Shown: positions 36,244 through 44,898, numbered from the stretch's first letter. The stretch is 64,000 nucleotides of DNA from Gillisella vitis (GCA_009744235.1 WPHV01000017.1:1-64000); one strand, 5' to 3'. The notes: generated by a model from the letters alone, not told the origin. Numbers and translations: made by a program.

Positions 36244-37326
36244 ATGAAGGTTGGGATCGCCGGAGCAGGATCGATCGGCATTGGGTATGCGGCGTTCCTC
36301 TTGCAGAATGGACATGAGCCATTGATCTGGTCGCGTTCACGCGAAAGAACTGCTGCTTTCTCTGCCGGCGCACCGGTGAAGATCACGGGTGCGATCAGCA
36401 CGGAGTTCCACCCGCATATCTGCACGAACGCCCGGGAATTGGCCGAAGCCGATGTGATCGTGCTGGCGCTGCCCGCCTATGGTCATCGCTTTGTTCTCGA
36501 CGCTCTTCTGCCGCACCTCAGCGCACGTCATTCGGTGATCATCAGCGCCCATCTTTCCTTTGCGGCGCTCTACCTCGCCAAAGGGTTGGCCGAGCGTGGA
36601 ATCGAGATCCCAATCACGGCATGGAGCACAACTGTGCTGACATGCAAGCCGCGGGCGGCGGATACGTTCAACATCGGCGCCATCCGGGCAAAGGTCGATA
36701 TGGCGACCGTGCCGGCACGTTTCGCAGGACGGGCGCACGAAACCTGTGTCGCTCTGTTCGGCGATCGCTTCGACGTGAAGGACGATATCCTCACGATCGC
36801 ATTGAGCAATCTCAATCCCCAGGACCATATGGGCATCGCGCTGTGCAATCTGTCACGTATCGAGCGAGCTGAGGACTGGGGTCAGAACACCAATGTCACC
36901 CCGGCCGTCGGGCGTTTCCTGGAAGCGCTCGATCTGGAGAGGCTGGCAATCGCTTCCGCCTTCGGCAAGACGGTCCGATCCACCTTCGATCACTTCCGAT
37001 TGTCGTTCGACATATCAGGCCAATCCGTTTCGGAAATATCGTCGATCCTGGTCGAGCGCGGAAGCGACCCGGCAGGCCCAAAGAGCCTCGATACTCGCTA
37101 CGTGCTCGAGGACGTTCCCTTCGGTCTGATCCCGACCCTGCATCTGGCAAAAGCAGCCGGCCTGTCTGCACCCTTGCATGAAAGCGGCGTGCGGATCTTA
37201 AGCGCCTGCTACGGACGCGACTTCTCCGAAGAAAACGACCTGCTTCCAGACCTCGGCCCGCTCGATCTGCCCACGCTCAGGAAACGGGTAATCGCCGGGT
37301 ACGCGATCACGGACGAACCCTTGTGA
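36244..37326 (+). CDS. Octopine/nopaline-dehydrogenase-family protein
   Basis: 360 residues with a strong ribosome-binding site (AGGAGG). The N-terminal Rossmann fold (VGIAGAGSIGIGYAAFLLQNGHEPLIWSR) and the C-terminal opine-dehydrogenase domain (NPQDHMGIALCNLSRIERAEDWGQNTNVTPAVGRF) are clear. Members condense an amino acid with an oxo acid using NAD(P)H, or run the reverse. In a catabolic operon the reverse, or reduction of an imino intermediate, is plausible. It overlaps the following frame by a few bases, and the ocd start lies 47 bp after its stop. Confidence 0.88.
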   Translation: MKVGIAGAGSIGIGYAAFLLQNGHEPLIWSRSRERTAAFSAGAPVKITGAISTEFHPHICTNARELAEADVIVLALPAYGHRFVLDALLPHLSARHSVIISAHLSFAALYLAKGLAERGIEIPITAWSTTVLTCKPRAADTFNIGAIRAKVDMATVPARFAGRAHETCVALFGDRFDVKDDILTIALSNLNPQDHMGIALCNLSRIERAEDWGQNTNVTPAVGRFLEALDLERLAIASAFGKTVRSTFDHFRLSFDISGQSVSEISSILVERGSDPAGPKSLDTRYVLEDVPFGLIPTLHLAKAAGLSAPLHESGVRILSACYGRDFSEENDLLPDLGPLDLPTLRKRVIAGYAITDEPL

Positions 37327-37373
37327 TCCGTGCTCGTCCGACAGTCTATCAAACCAATGAAGGGGGCCAAAAG

Positions 37374-38435
37374 ATGCCTGCAATTGCCAACCTCAACATC
37401 GTTCCGTTCATCAGTGTTGAAAACATGATGGATCTGGCGGTCAGCACCGGGATCGAGAACTTCCTTGTCCAACTGGCCGGCTACATTGAAGAAGATTTCC
37501 GGCGCTGGGAAAGCTTCGACAAGATTCCACGCATCGCCTCGCATTCGCGGGACGGCGTGATTGAACTCATGCCGACGAGCGACGGCACCCTCTACGGCTT
37601 TAAATACGTCAACGGCCACCCGAAAAACACGAAGTCGGGACGCCAGACGGTGACCGCGTTCGGCGTGCTCTCCGATGTCGATAGCGGCTATCCGCTGCTG
37701 CTGTCGGAAATGACAATCCTGACGGCCTTGCGAACGGCCGCGACCTCCGCGATCGCGGCAAAGTATCTGGCGCGTCAAGATGCGCGCACGATGGCGCTGA
37801 TCGGCAACGGTGCCCAGAGCGAGTTCCAGGCGCTCGCCTTCAAGGCGCTGCTCCGTATCGATCGGATACGGCTTTACGATATCGACCCGGAGGCAACCGC
37901 TCGCTGCAGCCGCAATCTCCAGCGGTTCGGGTTTCAGATCGAGGCGTGCACCTCTGCGGAACAGGCGGTCGAAGGTGCCGATATCATTACGACAGCGACG
38001 GCCGACAAGCACAACGCCACGATCCTGAGCGACAATATGATCGGGCCCGGCGTCCACATCAACGGCGTCGGAGGCGACTGCCCAGGCAAGACCGAGATGC
38101 ACCGCGATATCTTGCTGCGTTCGGATATTTTCGTGGAGTTTCCGCCACAGACCCGGATTGAAGGCGAGATCCAGCAACTCGCGCCAGATCATCCTGTGAC
38201 GGAACTTTGGCGCGTAATGACTGGCCAGGACGTCGGCCGAAAGAGCGACAAGCAGATCACGCTTTTCGACAGCGTCGGATTTGCGATCGAGGATTTTTCG
38301 GCGCTGCGCTACGTCCGCGACCGCGTTGAGGGATCAAGCCACAGCAGCCCACTCGACCTTCTAGCCGACCCAGACGAGCCAAGGGATCTTTTCGGAATGC
38401 TGCTCCGGCGGCAAGCCCTGCTGGCCGCGTCCTGA
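37374..38435 (+). CDS. ocd: Ornithine cyclodeaminase
   Basis: 353 residues, the size of Ti-plasmid Ocd. It converts ornithine to proline and ammonia with NAD as internal cofactor. The NAD motif ALIGNGAQSEFQALAFKAL, the substrate region VQLAGYIEEDF and GVHINGVGGDCPGKTEM are present. The start ATG follows AAGGGGG; a frame back to 37323 overlaps the previous stop. It is the last metabolic step encoded here. Confidence 0.95.
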   Translation: MPAIANLNIVPFISVENMMDLAVSTGIENFLVQLAGYIEEDFRRWESFDKIPRIASHSRDGVIELMPTSDGTLYGFKYVNGHPKNTKSGRQTVTAFGVLSDVDSGYPLLLSEMTILTALRTAATSAIAAKYLARQDARTMALIGNGAQSEFQALAFKALLRIDRIRLYDIDPEATARCSRNLQRFGFQIEACTSAEQAVEGADIITTATADKHNATILSDNMIGPGVHINGVGGDCPGKTEMHRDILLRSDIFVEFPPQTRIEGEIQQLAPDHPVTELWRVMTGQDVGRKSDKQITLFDSVGFAIEDFSALRYVRDRVEGSSHSSPLDLLADPDEPRDLFGMLLRRQALLAAS

Positions 38436-38454
38436 ACCTGGGAAGGCTCACAAT

Positions 38455-39759
38455 ATGACATCCCCGCCTGAGAATTCAACACAAGCGCTCTCGCCTCATC
38501 GCGATCGTGCATCGGTTCTCGGCGAGGTTCATGCGCGCCCGTTTCGCCCGATCGAAACGCCAGCCCGTCTTGTCCATTTTGCGTTTCAATCCGTAGAGCC
38601 TGACAGGGATGCGGAGCGCAGGATACTCTCAGCGCTTTGCGAGGAAAAGGGCCAGGGGCCTATTCCGGCCCACGCTCGACATCACCGCGTGTCATTCGAG
38701 AATGTTCATCTGCGCTGGGAACGGCACAACGAATTCACGACATATTGCTGGTACTACAAACACCCTGGACCAGAGTGCTTCTCGCTCGCGGCGGCTTCCA
38801 TGGCCCCCGAAATGTATACGCTCCCCCAGCCCGGCCCGCACCTCGTCGCCGTAGATCTGCATATTGTCGAAGCCTCTTCCACACACGAGCTGGGCACGAT
38901 TTTCGCGAAGGAATCCCTGTGCGTTATGACCGCTGAGAAGGGAGCGGTCACCGTTGCGACGGATTTCAAGCCGGATAGCCATGGTTTCGTGAAAATCCTG
39001 GTCATCAACACCGACGTGACAGCCATGCGTATCGGTGCGCTGGTGCAGCGTCTGCTGGAACTCGAGACCTATCGGCTGCTGGCACTTCTATGTCTTCCGG
39101 AAGCTCAACGGTTGGAGCCCTCCATCCGGGAGATCGAAAACGCGTTGGTTGAGACGACCCAGGAAATGACAGGCGCTCTCGCCTTGGAAGACAACGAACG
39201 TCTCCTGGACAAGCTCGTCGTGCTCGCCGCGCGGCTAGAGGCAGGGGCAGCGAAGTCGTTGTTCCGTTTCGGGGCTAGCCGTGCCTATCAGAACATCGTG
39301 CTTGGCCGGATCAGCGCCATCGGCTTCGAACCGGTGCCTGATCAGGAAACTTTCCCGGCGTTTCTCAACCGGAGAATGGCGCCTGCATTGCAGACCTGCT
39401 TTTCGATCGAGGAGCGACAGATCAACTTGTCGCGGAAGCTGGCGCGTGCAACTCAGCTACTCCGTGCGAAGGTCGATGTGGCGATGGAAAAGCAAAATCG
39501 CGAGATTCTGGAGAGCATGAGCGAGCGGGCGCAATTGCAGTTGCGATTGCAGCAAACTGTCGAGGGTCTCTCGATCGCCGCTGTCAGCTACTATGTTGTC
39601 GGTTTGCTCGGATACACCTTCAAGGGTGTGTTCCATACTCTTGATTTTTCAAACGATGAACTGGCAATGAGCATTCTAAGCCCGATTGCGATCGTGGCTG
39701 TCGCCTTGTTTGTGCGGCATCGCACGCGACATACCCATTTGGTATCAAAAACGCCCTAG
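38455..39759 (+). CDS. DUF3422 family membrane protein
   Basis: 434 residues. The N-terminal VLGEVHARPFRPIETPARLVHFAF motif marks the DUF3422 family of alphaproteobacteria and betaproteobacteria. A long helical central part leads to two C-terminal membrane spans (VEGLSIAAVSYYVVGLLGY and SILSPIAIVAVALFV, about 370-425), a layout like CorA-type proteins. Function is unknown. It follows ocd by 19 bp and so belongs to the nox operon. Confidence 0.85.
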   Translation: MTSPPENSTQALSPHRDRASVLGEVHARPFRPIETPARLVHFAFQSVEPDRDAERRILSALCEEKGQGPIPAHARHHRVSFENVHLRWERHNEFTTYCWYYKHPGPECFSLAAASMAPEMYTLPQPGPHLVAVDLHIVEASSTHELGTIFAKESLCVMTAEKGAVTVATDFKPDSHGFVKILVINTDVTAMRIGALVQRLLELETYRLLALLCLPEAQRLEPSIREIENALVETTQEMTGALALEDNERLLDKLVVLAARLEAGAAKSLFRFGASRAYQNIVLGRISAIGFEPVPDQETFPAFLNRRMAPALQTCFSIEERQINLSRKLARATQLLRAKVDVAMEKQNREILESMSERAQLQLRLQQTVEGLSIAAVSYYVVGLLGYTFKGVFHTLDFSNDELAMSILSPIAIVAVALFVRHRTRHTHLVSKTP

Positions 39760-39832
39760 CAGGCATGAAACAGGCCGGTTTGAGAAGCAATTCTCGGATC
39801 GGTGCTGGAACGAGAGATTCTGGAGACAACAG

Positions 39833-40042
39833 ATGGCTGAGCAAGCCGAGGGCGAGTTTATCACAGAACAGGAACGCGAAATGAATCTTCTCGCGAACTA
39901 CCGGCCGATTGGAATAAGGGCGGTTATGTCTGCCTGCCTTGCACAGAAACGTTCTTCGACGGCTTCCGCAGAACTAGTTGACAGCGGTCTCGCAGCTGGC
40001 TGTCGGACGAACAGCGACGACGAGGATACTAGCAACGCTTAG
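39833..40042 (+). CDS. Possible 69-residue protein upstream of traR
   Basis: The ATG at 39833 follows GGAGACAAC. The product is hydrophilic (starts MAEQAEGEFITEQEREMN) and unlike anything I know. It lies in the 296-bp gap between the DUF3422 gene and traR and ends 13 bp before traR. It may be a small real gene or just leader sequence of traR. A longer in-frame extension to 39686 is a shadow. Confidence 0.35.
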   Translation: MAEQAEGEFITEQEREMNLLANYRPIGIRAVMSACLAQKRSSTASAELVDSGLAAGCRTNSDDEDTSNA

Positions 40043-40055
40043 AAGGAGATTGAGA

Positions 40056-40760
40056 ATGCAGCATTGGCTGGACAAGCTGACCGACCTTACAGCAATTGAG
40101 GGCGATGAGTGCATCCTCAAAACAGGACTGGCGGACTTCGCCGACCATTTCGGCTTCACCGGCTATGCTTATCTCCACATCCAGCACAAGCACATCATCG
40201 CCGTGACCAACTATCATCACGATTGGCGGTCGCTCTACTTCGACAAGAAATTTGACGCTCTCGACCCGGTCGTCAGACGCGCAAGATCCAGGAAGCACGT
40301 CTTCTCCTGGTCTGGCGAGCAGGAGAGGCCGGCGCTCTCGAAGGAAGAACGCGGCTTCTATGCACAAGCGGCCGATTTTGGCATCCGCTCCGGCATCACT
40401 ATCCCCATCAGGACCGCCAACGGTTCAATGTCGATGTTCACGTTGGCGTCGGAGAAGCTAACGATTGATATCGGCCGGGACATTGATCCCGTTGCTGCAG
40501 CGGCAGCCGTTGGGCAACTTCATGCACGGATCTCCTTCCTTCGAACCACGCCCACTTCGGAAGACGCGGCTTGGCTTGATCCGAAAGAGGCAACGTACTT
40601 GAGATGGATTGCCGTCGGCAAGACGATGGAAGAGATAGCTGACGTGGAGGGCGTCAAATACAACAGCGTCCGCGTCAAGCTTCGCGAAGCCATGAAGCGC
40701 TTCGACGTGCGAAGCAAGGCCCATCTAACCGCGCTCGCAGTACGGAAAAAGCTGATTTGA
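40056..40760 (+). CDS. traR: Quorum-sensing activator TraR
   Basis: 234 residues, exactly the length of Ti-plasmid TraR. It binds 3-oxo-octanoyl-homoserine lactone and activates transcription at tra boxes. The ligand contacts Y53, W57, D70 and W85 are all conserved. The C-terminal LuxR helix-turn-helix (LDPKEATYLRWIAVGKTMEEIADVEGVKYNSVRVKLREAMKRF) is essentially the Ti sequence. AAGGAGATTGAGA precedes the ATG. It is the last gene of the nox operon, so its expression should follow nopaline availability, as described for the nox-linked traR copy of pAtK84b. Confidence 0.97.
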   Translation: MQHWLDKLTDLTAIEGDECILKTGLADFADHFGFTGYAYLHIQHKHIIAVTNYHHDWRSLYFDKKFDALDPVVRRARSRKHVFSWSGEQERPALSKEERGFYAQAADFGIRSGITIPIRTANGSMSMFTLASEKLTIDIGRDIDPVAAAAAVGQLHARISFLRTTPTSEDAAWLDPKEATYLRWIAVGKTMEEIADVEGVKYNSVRVKLREAMKRFDVRSKAHLTALAVRKKLI

Positions 40761-40907
40761 GGGCAACCAAACCGCACCGTGAAGCGTGACACCCATCCGC
40801 GCCGTCTTGCGGCGATCGAATAGGCCAACACGGTCGCGGTTTCACGCCTTCGGAGATTCATGGAGGAAATGTGCCAGAACGGACATGCTACACATTTTAT
40901 ACCTTCT

Positions 40908-40970
40908 TGTTGGTTTCCACGCAGAACTGAGCCGGTTAGGCGCCGGCTCAGTTCTGCGTGGAAATCAACA
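40908..40970. repeat. 28-bp near-perfect inverted repeat between traR and traM
   Basis: Arms 40908-40935 and 40943-40970 are complementary over 28 bp with one mismatch (22 perfect inner pairs, 40914-40935 with 40943-40964) and a 7-bp centre. It lies between two convergent genes. It may act as a terminator, though no T run follows. Its length and perfection also fit two abutted ends of a mobile element. Confidence 0.75.
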
Positions 40971-41035
40971 CCTTTACCCTTCCAGCTCACAAAAGCTTTT
41001 TATGGGCTATCACCAGGCTTGGTCCTGAAACAGGA

Positions 41036-41344
41036 TCAGTTCACGGTCACATTCGGGAGGTAACCGAGGATGCTGATCAGGGAACTTACCGCGCTCATCT
41101 GGGCATGCATCTCGATACTTGCCTCGATGTAGCGAACATGCTGCGGACCGCCAGCTTCTTTTCCGGTTTTGTACGCCTCAGGAAGCGCCTGAAACAGTTC
41201 GTCAGCTTTCTCCACCAACTGCCGGTGCGTCCGGATAGCATCAATCGTGATCGCTTCCAGCTCCACCGGAGGTAGTCCGCGCGTCAGCCCGACCAGCGGG
41301 CGAAGCTCGACCTTTTTCGTCAATGTTGCATCTTTCGATTCCAT
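41036..41344 (-). CDS. traM: TraR antiactivator TraM
   Basis: 102 residues, the full Ti-plasmid length. TraM binds TraR, releases it from DNA and thereby sets the density threshold for conjugation. KKVELRPLVGLTRGLPP and GPQHVRYIEASIEMHAQMSAVSSLISILGYLP match the family closely. It is convergent to traR. A degenerate tra box lies about 290 bp upstream. Confidence 0.96.
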   Translation of the reverse strand: MESKDATLTKKVELRPLVGLTRGLPPVELEAITIDAIRTHRQLVEKADELFQALPEAYKTGKEAGGPQHVRYIEASIEMHAQMSAVSSLISILGYLPNVTVN

Positions 41345-41414
41345 TCGTGACCTAACCCTGGTTTTGTCCGCGGTGCGCCCCCGCTGACGTTGAACCCTGT
41401 GAACCCTTGCCCGG

Positions 41415-41553
41415 GGGTTAGAATCCGAGATGAATCGGCCCTGCGACCTTTAGCCGGAGCCTGGACATACGTCACAGGCCCCCGGACACAAGGTCAGAGG
41501 GTTCCTGGCGCCATTCCGGTCAGCGCCAACCGTTCATCTGCGGATTCTAAGCC
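41415..41553. repeat. Long-range inverted repeat upstream of traM
   Basis: 41415-41434 and 41533-41553 are complementary over about 20 bp, with one mismatch and one bulged base, 98 bp apart. Further self-complementary pieces lie inside. It could fold as a structured RNA or be the paired ends of a small non-autonomous element. Confidence 0.5.
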
Positions 41554-41628
41554 GCAATGCAGCACGTACTGCATGCCCCTCTTATAAGAAAAATTTCAGA
41601 ACGACGCCAGTGAGGATCGAAATCGCCG

Positions 41629-41646
41629 TGGTGCAAATCTTCACAT
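41629..41646. promoter_or_regulatory. Degenerate tra box upstream of traM
   Basis: TGGTGCAAATCTTCACAT matches the TraR palindrome at 14 of 18 positions. It lies about 290 bp upstream of traM on the minus strand. TraR-dependent traM expression is known in Ti plasmids, but this distance and the mismatches make the call tentative. Confidence 0.45.
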
Positions 41647-41948
41647 GCGATCTTCTGCTAAAGGCATCCTAGACCATGCCACGCTCTTATGGGACAAACC
41701 TGTTCCATCCCTAGGACAAGAGATGGACATTCCTTCTCATCTGAACTGGACATTGACTGCGGTTGAAGAAACACACCATTTCGCCGGGCCCAACTGCCGC
41801 ATACACAATCTTGCCGCCGCAACGCCGGCTGGTGAAACGCGGGCGGTCGTGAATTATCGCGATGGCCCAAGGCAAACCTTCAATGCTAAGTGACCGGGAC
41901 CGACATTTGTGCTAATGTGGGTTTGTGACTACATCTGGAGCTTGTTGT

Positions 41949-42203
41949 ATGAGCCGACTGACCATCGATATTACCGACCAGCAGCACCAATCTCTGAAGG
42001 CAACTGCCGCGTTACAGGGAAAGACAATCAAGCAATATGCGCTCGAACGCCTGTTTCCCGGGGACGCGGATGGTGAAGTGGCATGGCAGCAGTTGAAATC
42101 GCTGCTGAGCGATCGCATCGATGAAAGTCTGGCGGGAAAAGTGTCCACCCGTAGCGTAAGCGAGGTTCTTGACGAGGAACTGGCCAAGGATAGCCGCGGT
42201 TGA
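41949..42203 (+). CDS. Antitoxin of a ParD/RelB-type module
   Basis: 84 residues. The N-terminal half (RLTIDITDQQHQSLKATAALQGKTIKQYALERL) is a ribbon-helix-helix DNA-binding domain of the kind found in antitoxins; the C-terminal half would wrap the toxin. It overlaps the toxin gene by four bases (TTGA), the usual coupling. It should autorepress the pair. It probably stabilises the plasmid. Confidence 0.85.
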   Translation: MSRLTIDITDQQHQSLKATAALQGKTIKQYALERLFPGDADGEVAWQQLKSLLSDRIDESLAGKVSTRSVSEVLDEELAKDSRG

Positions 42204-42523
42204 CCACAACCTATGTTCTGGCGAATGGCGCGGAAACCGACCTGCGCGAAATTATCCGATACACGCGCAAGCAGTGGAGCGATGCGCAGGTCCGCCGCTA
42301 CATTACCAAGCTAGAGCAAGGTTTTGTCGCACTTGCCTCGGGGCAACAACCTTTCAGAGACGTGGGCGTCCTTTATCCGACACTGCGCATGGCCCATTGC
42401 GAGCACCACTATGTCTTCTGCCTGCCGCGCGACAACGGGCCCGCGCTGATTGTCGGGATTTTCCATGAGCGCATGGACCTGATGACGAGGCTGAGCGAAA
42501 GGCTGGGTGTGACCAACACGTAA
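42200..42523 (+). CDS. Toxin of the RelE/ParE superfamily
   Basis: 107 residues from TTG at 42200. The motif ANGAETDLREIIRYTRKQW at the start and HHYVFCLPRDNGPALIVGIFHERMDLMTRLSERL at the end are typical of the ParE/RelE fold. Target (gyrase or mRNA) cannot be decided from sequence. It forms a module with the antitoxin directly upstream and lies between traM and traH. Confidence 0.85.
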   Translation: MTTTYVLANGAETDLREIIRYTRKQWSDAQVRRYITKLEQGFVALASGQQPFRDVGVLYPTLRMAHCEHHYVFCLPRDNGPALIVGIFHERMDLMTRLSERLGVTNT

Positions 42524-42538
42524 GGTCCCGGCCCAGTC

Positions 42539-43180
42539 CTACGGTTTGCGAGCGCCAAGCCCTGACAGATCGATGCGAATGCCGGCCGTGTTCGGATCGG
42601 ACGGAGTTTCGCCCTGTTTAGCACTTTCGACGTCGTCACCGGCCGGAGCCTCAATGCTGGCCCGTTCAGTTCCGTCCTTTTTCACAGGCCCGGGATCGGT
42701 GAGTTTCATCTTACCGGGATCCTCCGCCCGAAACACTGCCGTTCCTTCGAAATATCCCGTCTGCCAGGCGATGATCGCATCGTCAAACACTTGCGGCAGG
42801 ACATCCTTGGCCGTCGGATTTCCATACCATTTGATGACGATACGGTAGACCTTGGCGAACAGTGCAGTGCCCATGCGCATGTTCTCGCAAGCATCGACCA
42901 GGTCCGGCTTCAGCTCGCCCGCCTCCACGATGCCGAGCCCGGCGGGATATTGTGTGATCCCGACGCGAACGGTATTGCGACCGAGGTTGTCTCGGATCAG
43001 CGCCAACGCCTCCTCCGCTGTCTTCGGCCTGGGCACGAGCACCACCCGGTTGCCGGAGCGGACTGCGACAGCGAGTGGGTCCGGTGCCCCTGCCCGTTCG
43101 ATGAACTGTTCGACGATCGCCGGCTTCAGGCCGGGATCGCTGCATTCCTTGATGAGGGCGGCATCGACCATCGCGAACAA
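42539..43180 (-). CDS. traH: Conjugal transfer protein TraH
   Basis: 213 residues. It is the last gene of traAFBH. The sequence (MVDAALIKECSDPGLKPAIVEQFIERAGAPDPLAVAV, GITQYPAGLGIVEAGELKPDLVDACENMRMGTALFAKVYRI) matches TraH of Ti plasmids and has a lytic-transglycosylase-like pattern. The C-terminal 60 residues are proline-rich and variable. It follows traB by four bases. Its precise role in transfer is not settled. Confidence 0.92.
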   Translation of the reverse strand: MFAMVDAALIKECSDPGLKPAIVEQFIERAGAPDPLAVAVRSGNRVVLVPRPKTAEEALALIRDNLGRNTVRVGITQYPAGLGIVEAGELKPDLVDACENMRMGTALFAKVYRIVIKWYGNPTAKDVLPQVFDDAIIAWQTGYFEGTAVFRAEDPGKMKLTDPGPVKKDGTERASIEAPAGDDVESAKQGETPSDPNTAGIRIDLSGLGARKP

Positions 43181-43184
43181 TTCC

Positions 43185-44462
43185 TTATCTGTTGAACGCC
43201 GTGACGACGGGCAGTCCGAACAGTTTTGCCCAGGCGATCACGCTCGCGTTCTGAATCGCGACGATCGACGTTCCCGCGGTCCACCATCCGTTGCCCGGGG
43301 CGACGATTGCGGTGGGGGAATGCAGCATCGACTGCAGGACCGGCCAAAGGAGGAGTTGTTCGTAGCAGATCAGCACGGCAAGCTTCTGGCCGTCGCTTTG
43401 CACAACTGCATTGCCGAAGAGGTTGGCGCGGGCTCCTCCGCCCTGCCCGGTCCATGCCCGCCATGGCTGCCACATGGACACCGGGACCGGCATGCGTTCG
43501 CGATAGAGAATTCGAGCTTCGTTAGCCGAAATCGCCACCATGACATTGTCGTAGCCGCCCGGATCAATGACGGCCGCGCCGGCGATCACAGTGAGCTCGG
43601 AGCCTCGCAAACCTTGCTGCCAAAACCTCGCGACGGTCGGCGTCCAGAAGCCCAGTGCACTTTCGGGAAGGACGACGAAGCGGATTTTCTCTCCCGCAGC
43701 CGCGCGCACCGTTGCGATCAGGTCACGGTGATAGTCGAGCGAGCCGTCTCGTCCGAGGCTCGAGCCCTGTTCGAGGTCGACGCCCTTCCATCCCTCGGGT
43801 AGATTAGGGGATGTCCACGTAGCGGCGGACCAGAGCCAGAACCCTCCCAGGGCGATGGCGGCAGCCGGCCAATATTGCGATGTCATCATCGCGAGGCCGG
43901 CTGTCATCGCGACCAGCCCCCACCATCCCCATCCCGGAAAGAGCACGCCTGCAGCGGTCAGCGGATGTGCCCAGCCGGTGATGCCGAGGGGCGGCAATCC
44001 CATGAGCATCGCCGCCGCCAGATAGCGCGCCGCCATTGCCATTACCGTTCGACCTTCTCCCGGAGACTTGCCTTCCGGTCGCGCCTTCCAGAGCGCTGCA
44101 TGCACGCCGGCGAAGGAGAGCGAAGCAGCTGCCCAAAGCAGAAGCCCAGGCCAGAGATCGGCGGCATAGAAGTTGGCAACGCCCTGCGGCAACCCACGCG
44201 AGGCAGCCAGAAAATATCCGGCCGACACGAGCACCGCCGTCAGCCGCGACGGCGACATCGCCCAGAGCGTCGGGAACAACACAGCGACAGGAAGGGCCAG
44301 CACATGACCGCTCCAGGCAGTCCAGCCGCAAGCGACGGATACCGCGATGAGCAGGCAGGAACGCCGCCAACTACGGTTCGAAAGTGAGGACCCGCCGCGC
44401 CAGGCCGAGAAGGCCCGCGTCGGGAACCGGCCCAAAATACCGACTATCATAGGAGCTCGCAA
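43185..44462 (-). CDS. traB: Conjugal transfer protein TraB (nitrilase-like)
   Basis: 425 residues from a TTG at 44462; an ATG at 44450 or a later start is possible, as the start overlaps traF by about 90 bases. N-terminal membrane spans (about 35-190) are followed by a carbon-nitrogen-hydrolase domain similar to apolipoprotein N-acyltransferase: FVVLPESALGFW (Glu), GRDGSLDYHRD and LAVLICYEQLLLWP (Cys). TraB raises transfer efficiency in Ti plasmids; substrate unknown. Confidence 0.9.
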   Translation of the reverse strand: MRAPMIVGILGRFPTRAFSAWRGGSSLSNRSWRRSCLLIAVSVACGWTAWSGHVLALPVAVLFPTLWAMSPSRLTAVLVSAGYFLAASRGLPQGVANFYAADLWPGLLLWAAASLSFAGVHAALWKARPEGKSPGEGRTVMAMAARYLAAAMLMGLPPLGITGWAHPLTAAGVLFPGWGWWGLVAMTAGLAMMTSQYWPAAAIALGGFWLWSAATWTSPNLPEGWKGVDLEQGSSLGRDGSLDYHRDLIATVRAAAGEKIRFVVLPESALGFWTPTVARFWQQGLRGSELTVIAGAAVIDPGGYDNVMVAISANEARILYRERMPVPVSMWQPWRAWTGQGGGARANLFGNAVVQSDGQKLAVLICYEQLLLWPVLQSMLHSPTAIVAPGNGWWTAGTSIVAIQNASVIAWAKLFGLPVVTAFNR

Positions 44463-44898
44463 AGGATGAGTGAAGGAACAGATTTCTCAGTGGCACGATG
44501 CCGGTTTTGAACGGTGTGATCGGCCTGCCCTCGCCATCGCTCGCGCGAACGATCGATGAGGCGAGAGGCCTGCCGTCGACAGTGACATTCACGCCGATCT
44601 CGACATGCTGTCCGGGAAGTGCCGCGACTGTCTTGATCAGCGGCGCAAAGCCGCCGGGGCAGAGGCCACGCCTGACATAGCCGCGGCGGCGTGCCTCCTC
44701 GAATGAGGCGGTCACCGGTGGGCAGATGAACACGAGATCGCCGGCTTCGACCGGACGCTGCAGGGCCACGATACGCCAGAGCCCAAGCGGCTCGCTCGGC
44801 GTCAGGTTCAACCGAAAGCCGCCCATATAGGCGACTGCCACTAGTGCGGCGATCGCCCCGCCCGCGCCGGCCAGGAACAGAAGAAGCCGCCGCCTCAT
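44371..44898 (-). CDS. traF: Conjugal transfer peptidase TraF
   Basis: 175 residues. It is a signal-peptidase-like (S26) protease with catalytic Ser35 (TPSEPLGLW) and Lys89 (APLIKTVAALPGQ). An N-terminal membrane anchor covers about 5-25. In RP4 and Ti systems TraF processes and cyclises the TrbC pilin, so it links this operon to trbC. It overlaps traA by four bases and traB at its 3' end. Confidence 0.95.
   Translation of the reverse strand: MRRRLLLFLAGAGGAIAALVAVAYMGGFRLNLTPSEPLGLWRIVALQRPVEAGDLVFICPPVTASFEEARRRGYVRRGLCPGGFAPLIKTVAALPGQHVEIGVNVTVDGRPLASSIVRASDGEGRPITPFKTGIVPLRNLFLHSSFASSYDSRYFGPVPDAGLLGLARRVLTFEP

Larger units (their letters stand above)
41345..41948. other. Gene-poor stretch between traM and the toxin-antitoxin pair
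   Basis: 604 bp. It contains a long-range inverted repeat (41415-41553) and a degenerate tra box (41629-41646). A plus-strand frame 41645-41893 (82 residues, possible start also at 41723) has no clear ribosome-binding site and no similarity I can name, so it is not called as a gene. Confidence 0.5.

Noticed and set aside
41645..41893. 82-residue gene right after the degenerate tra box
   Set aside because: No ribosome-binding site, no similarity, and a competing frame on the other strand. It is mentioned only within the intergenic entry.
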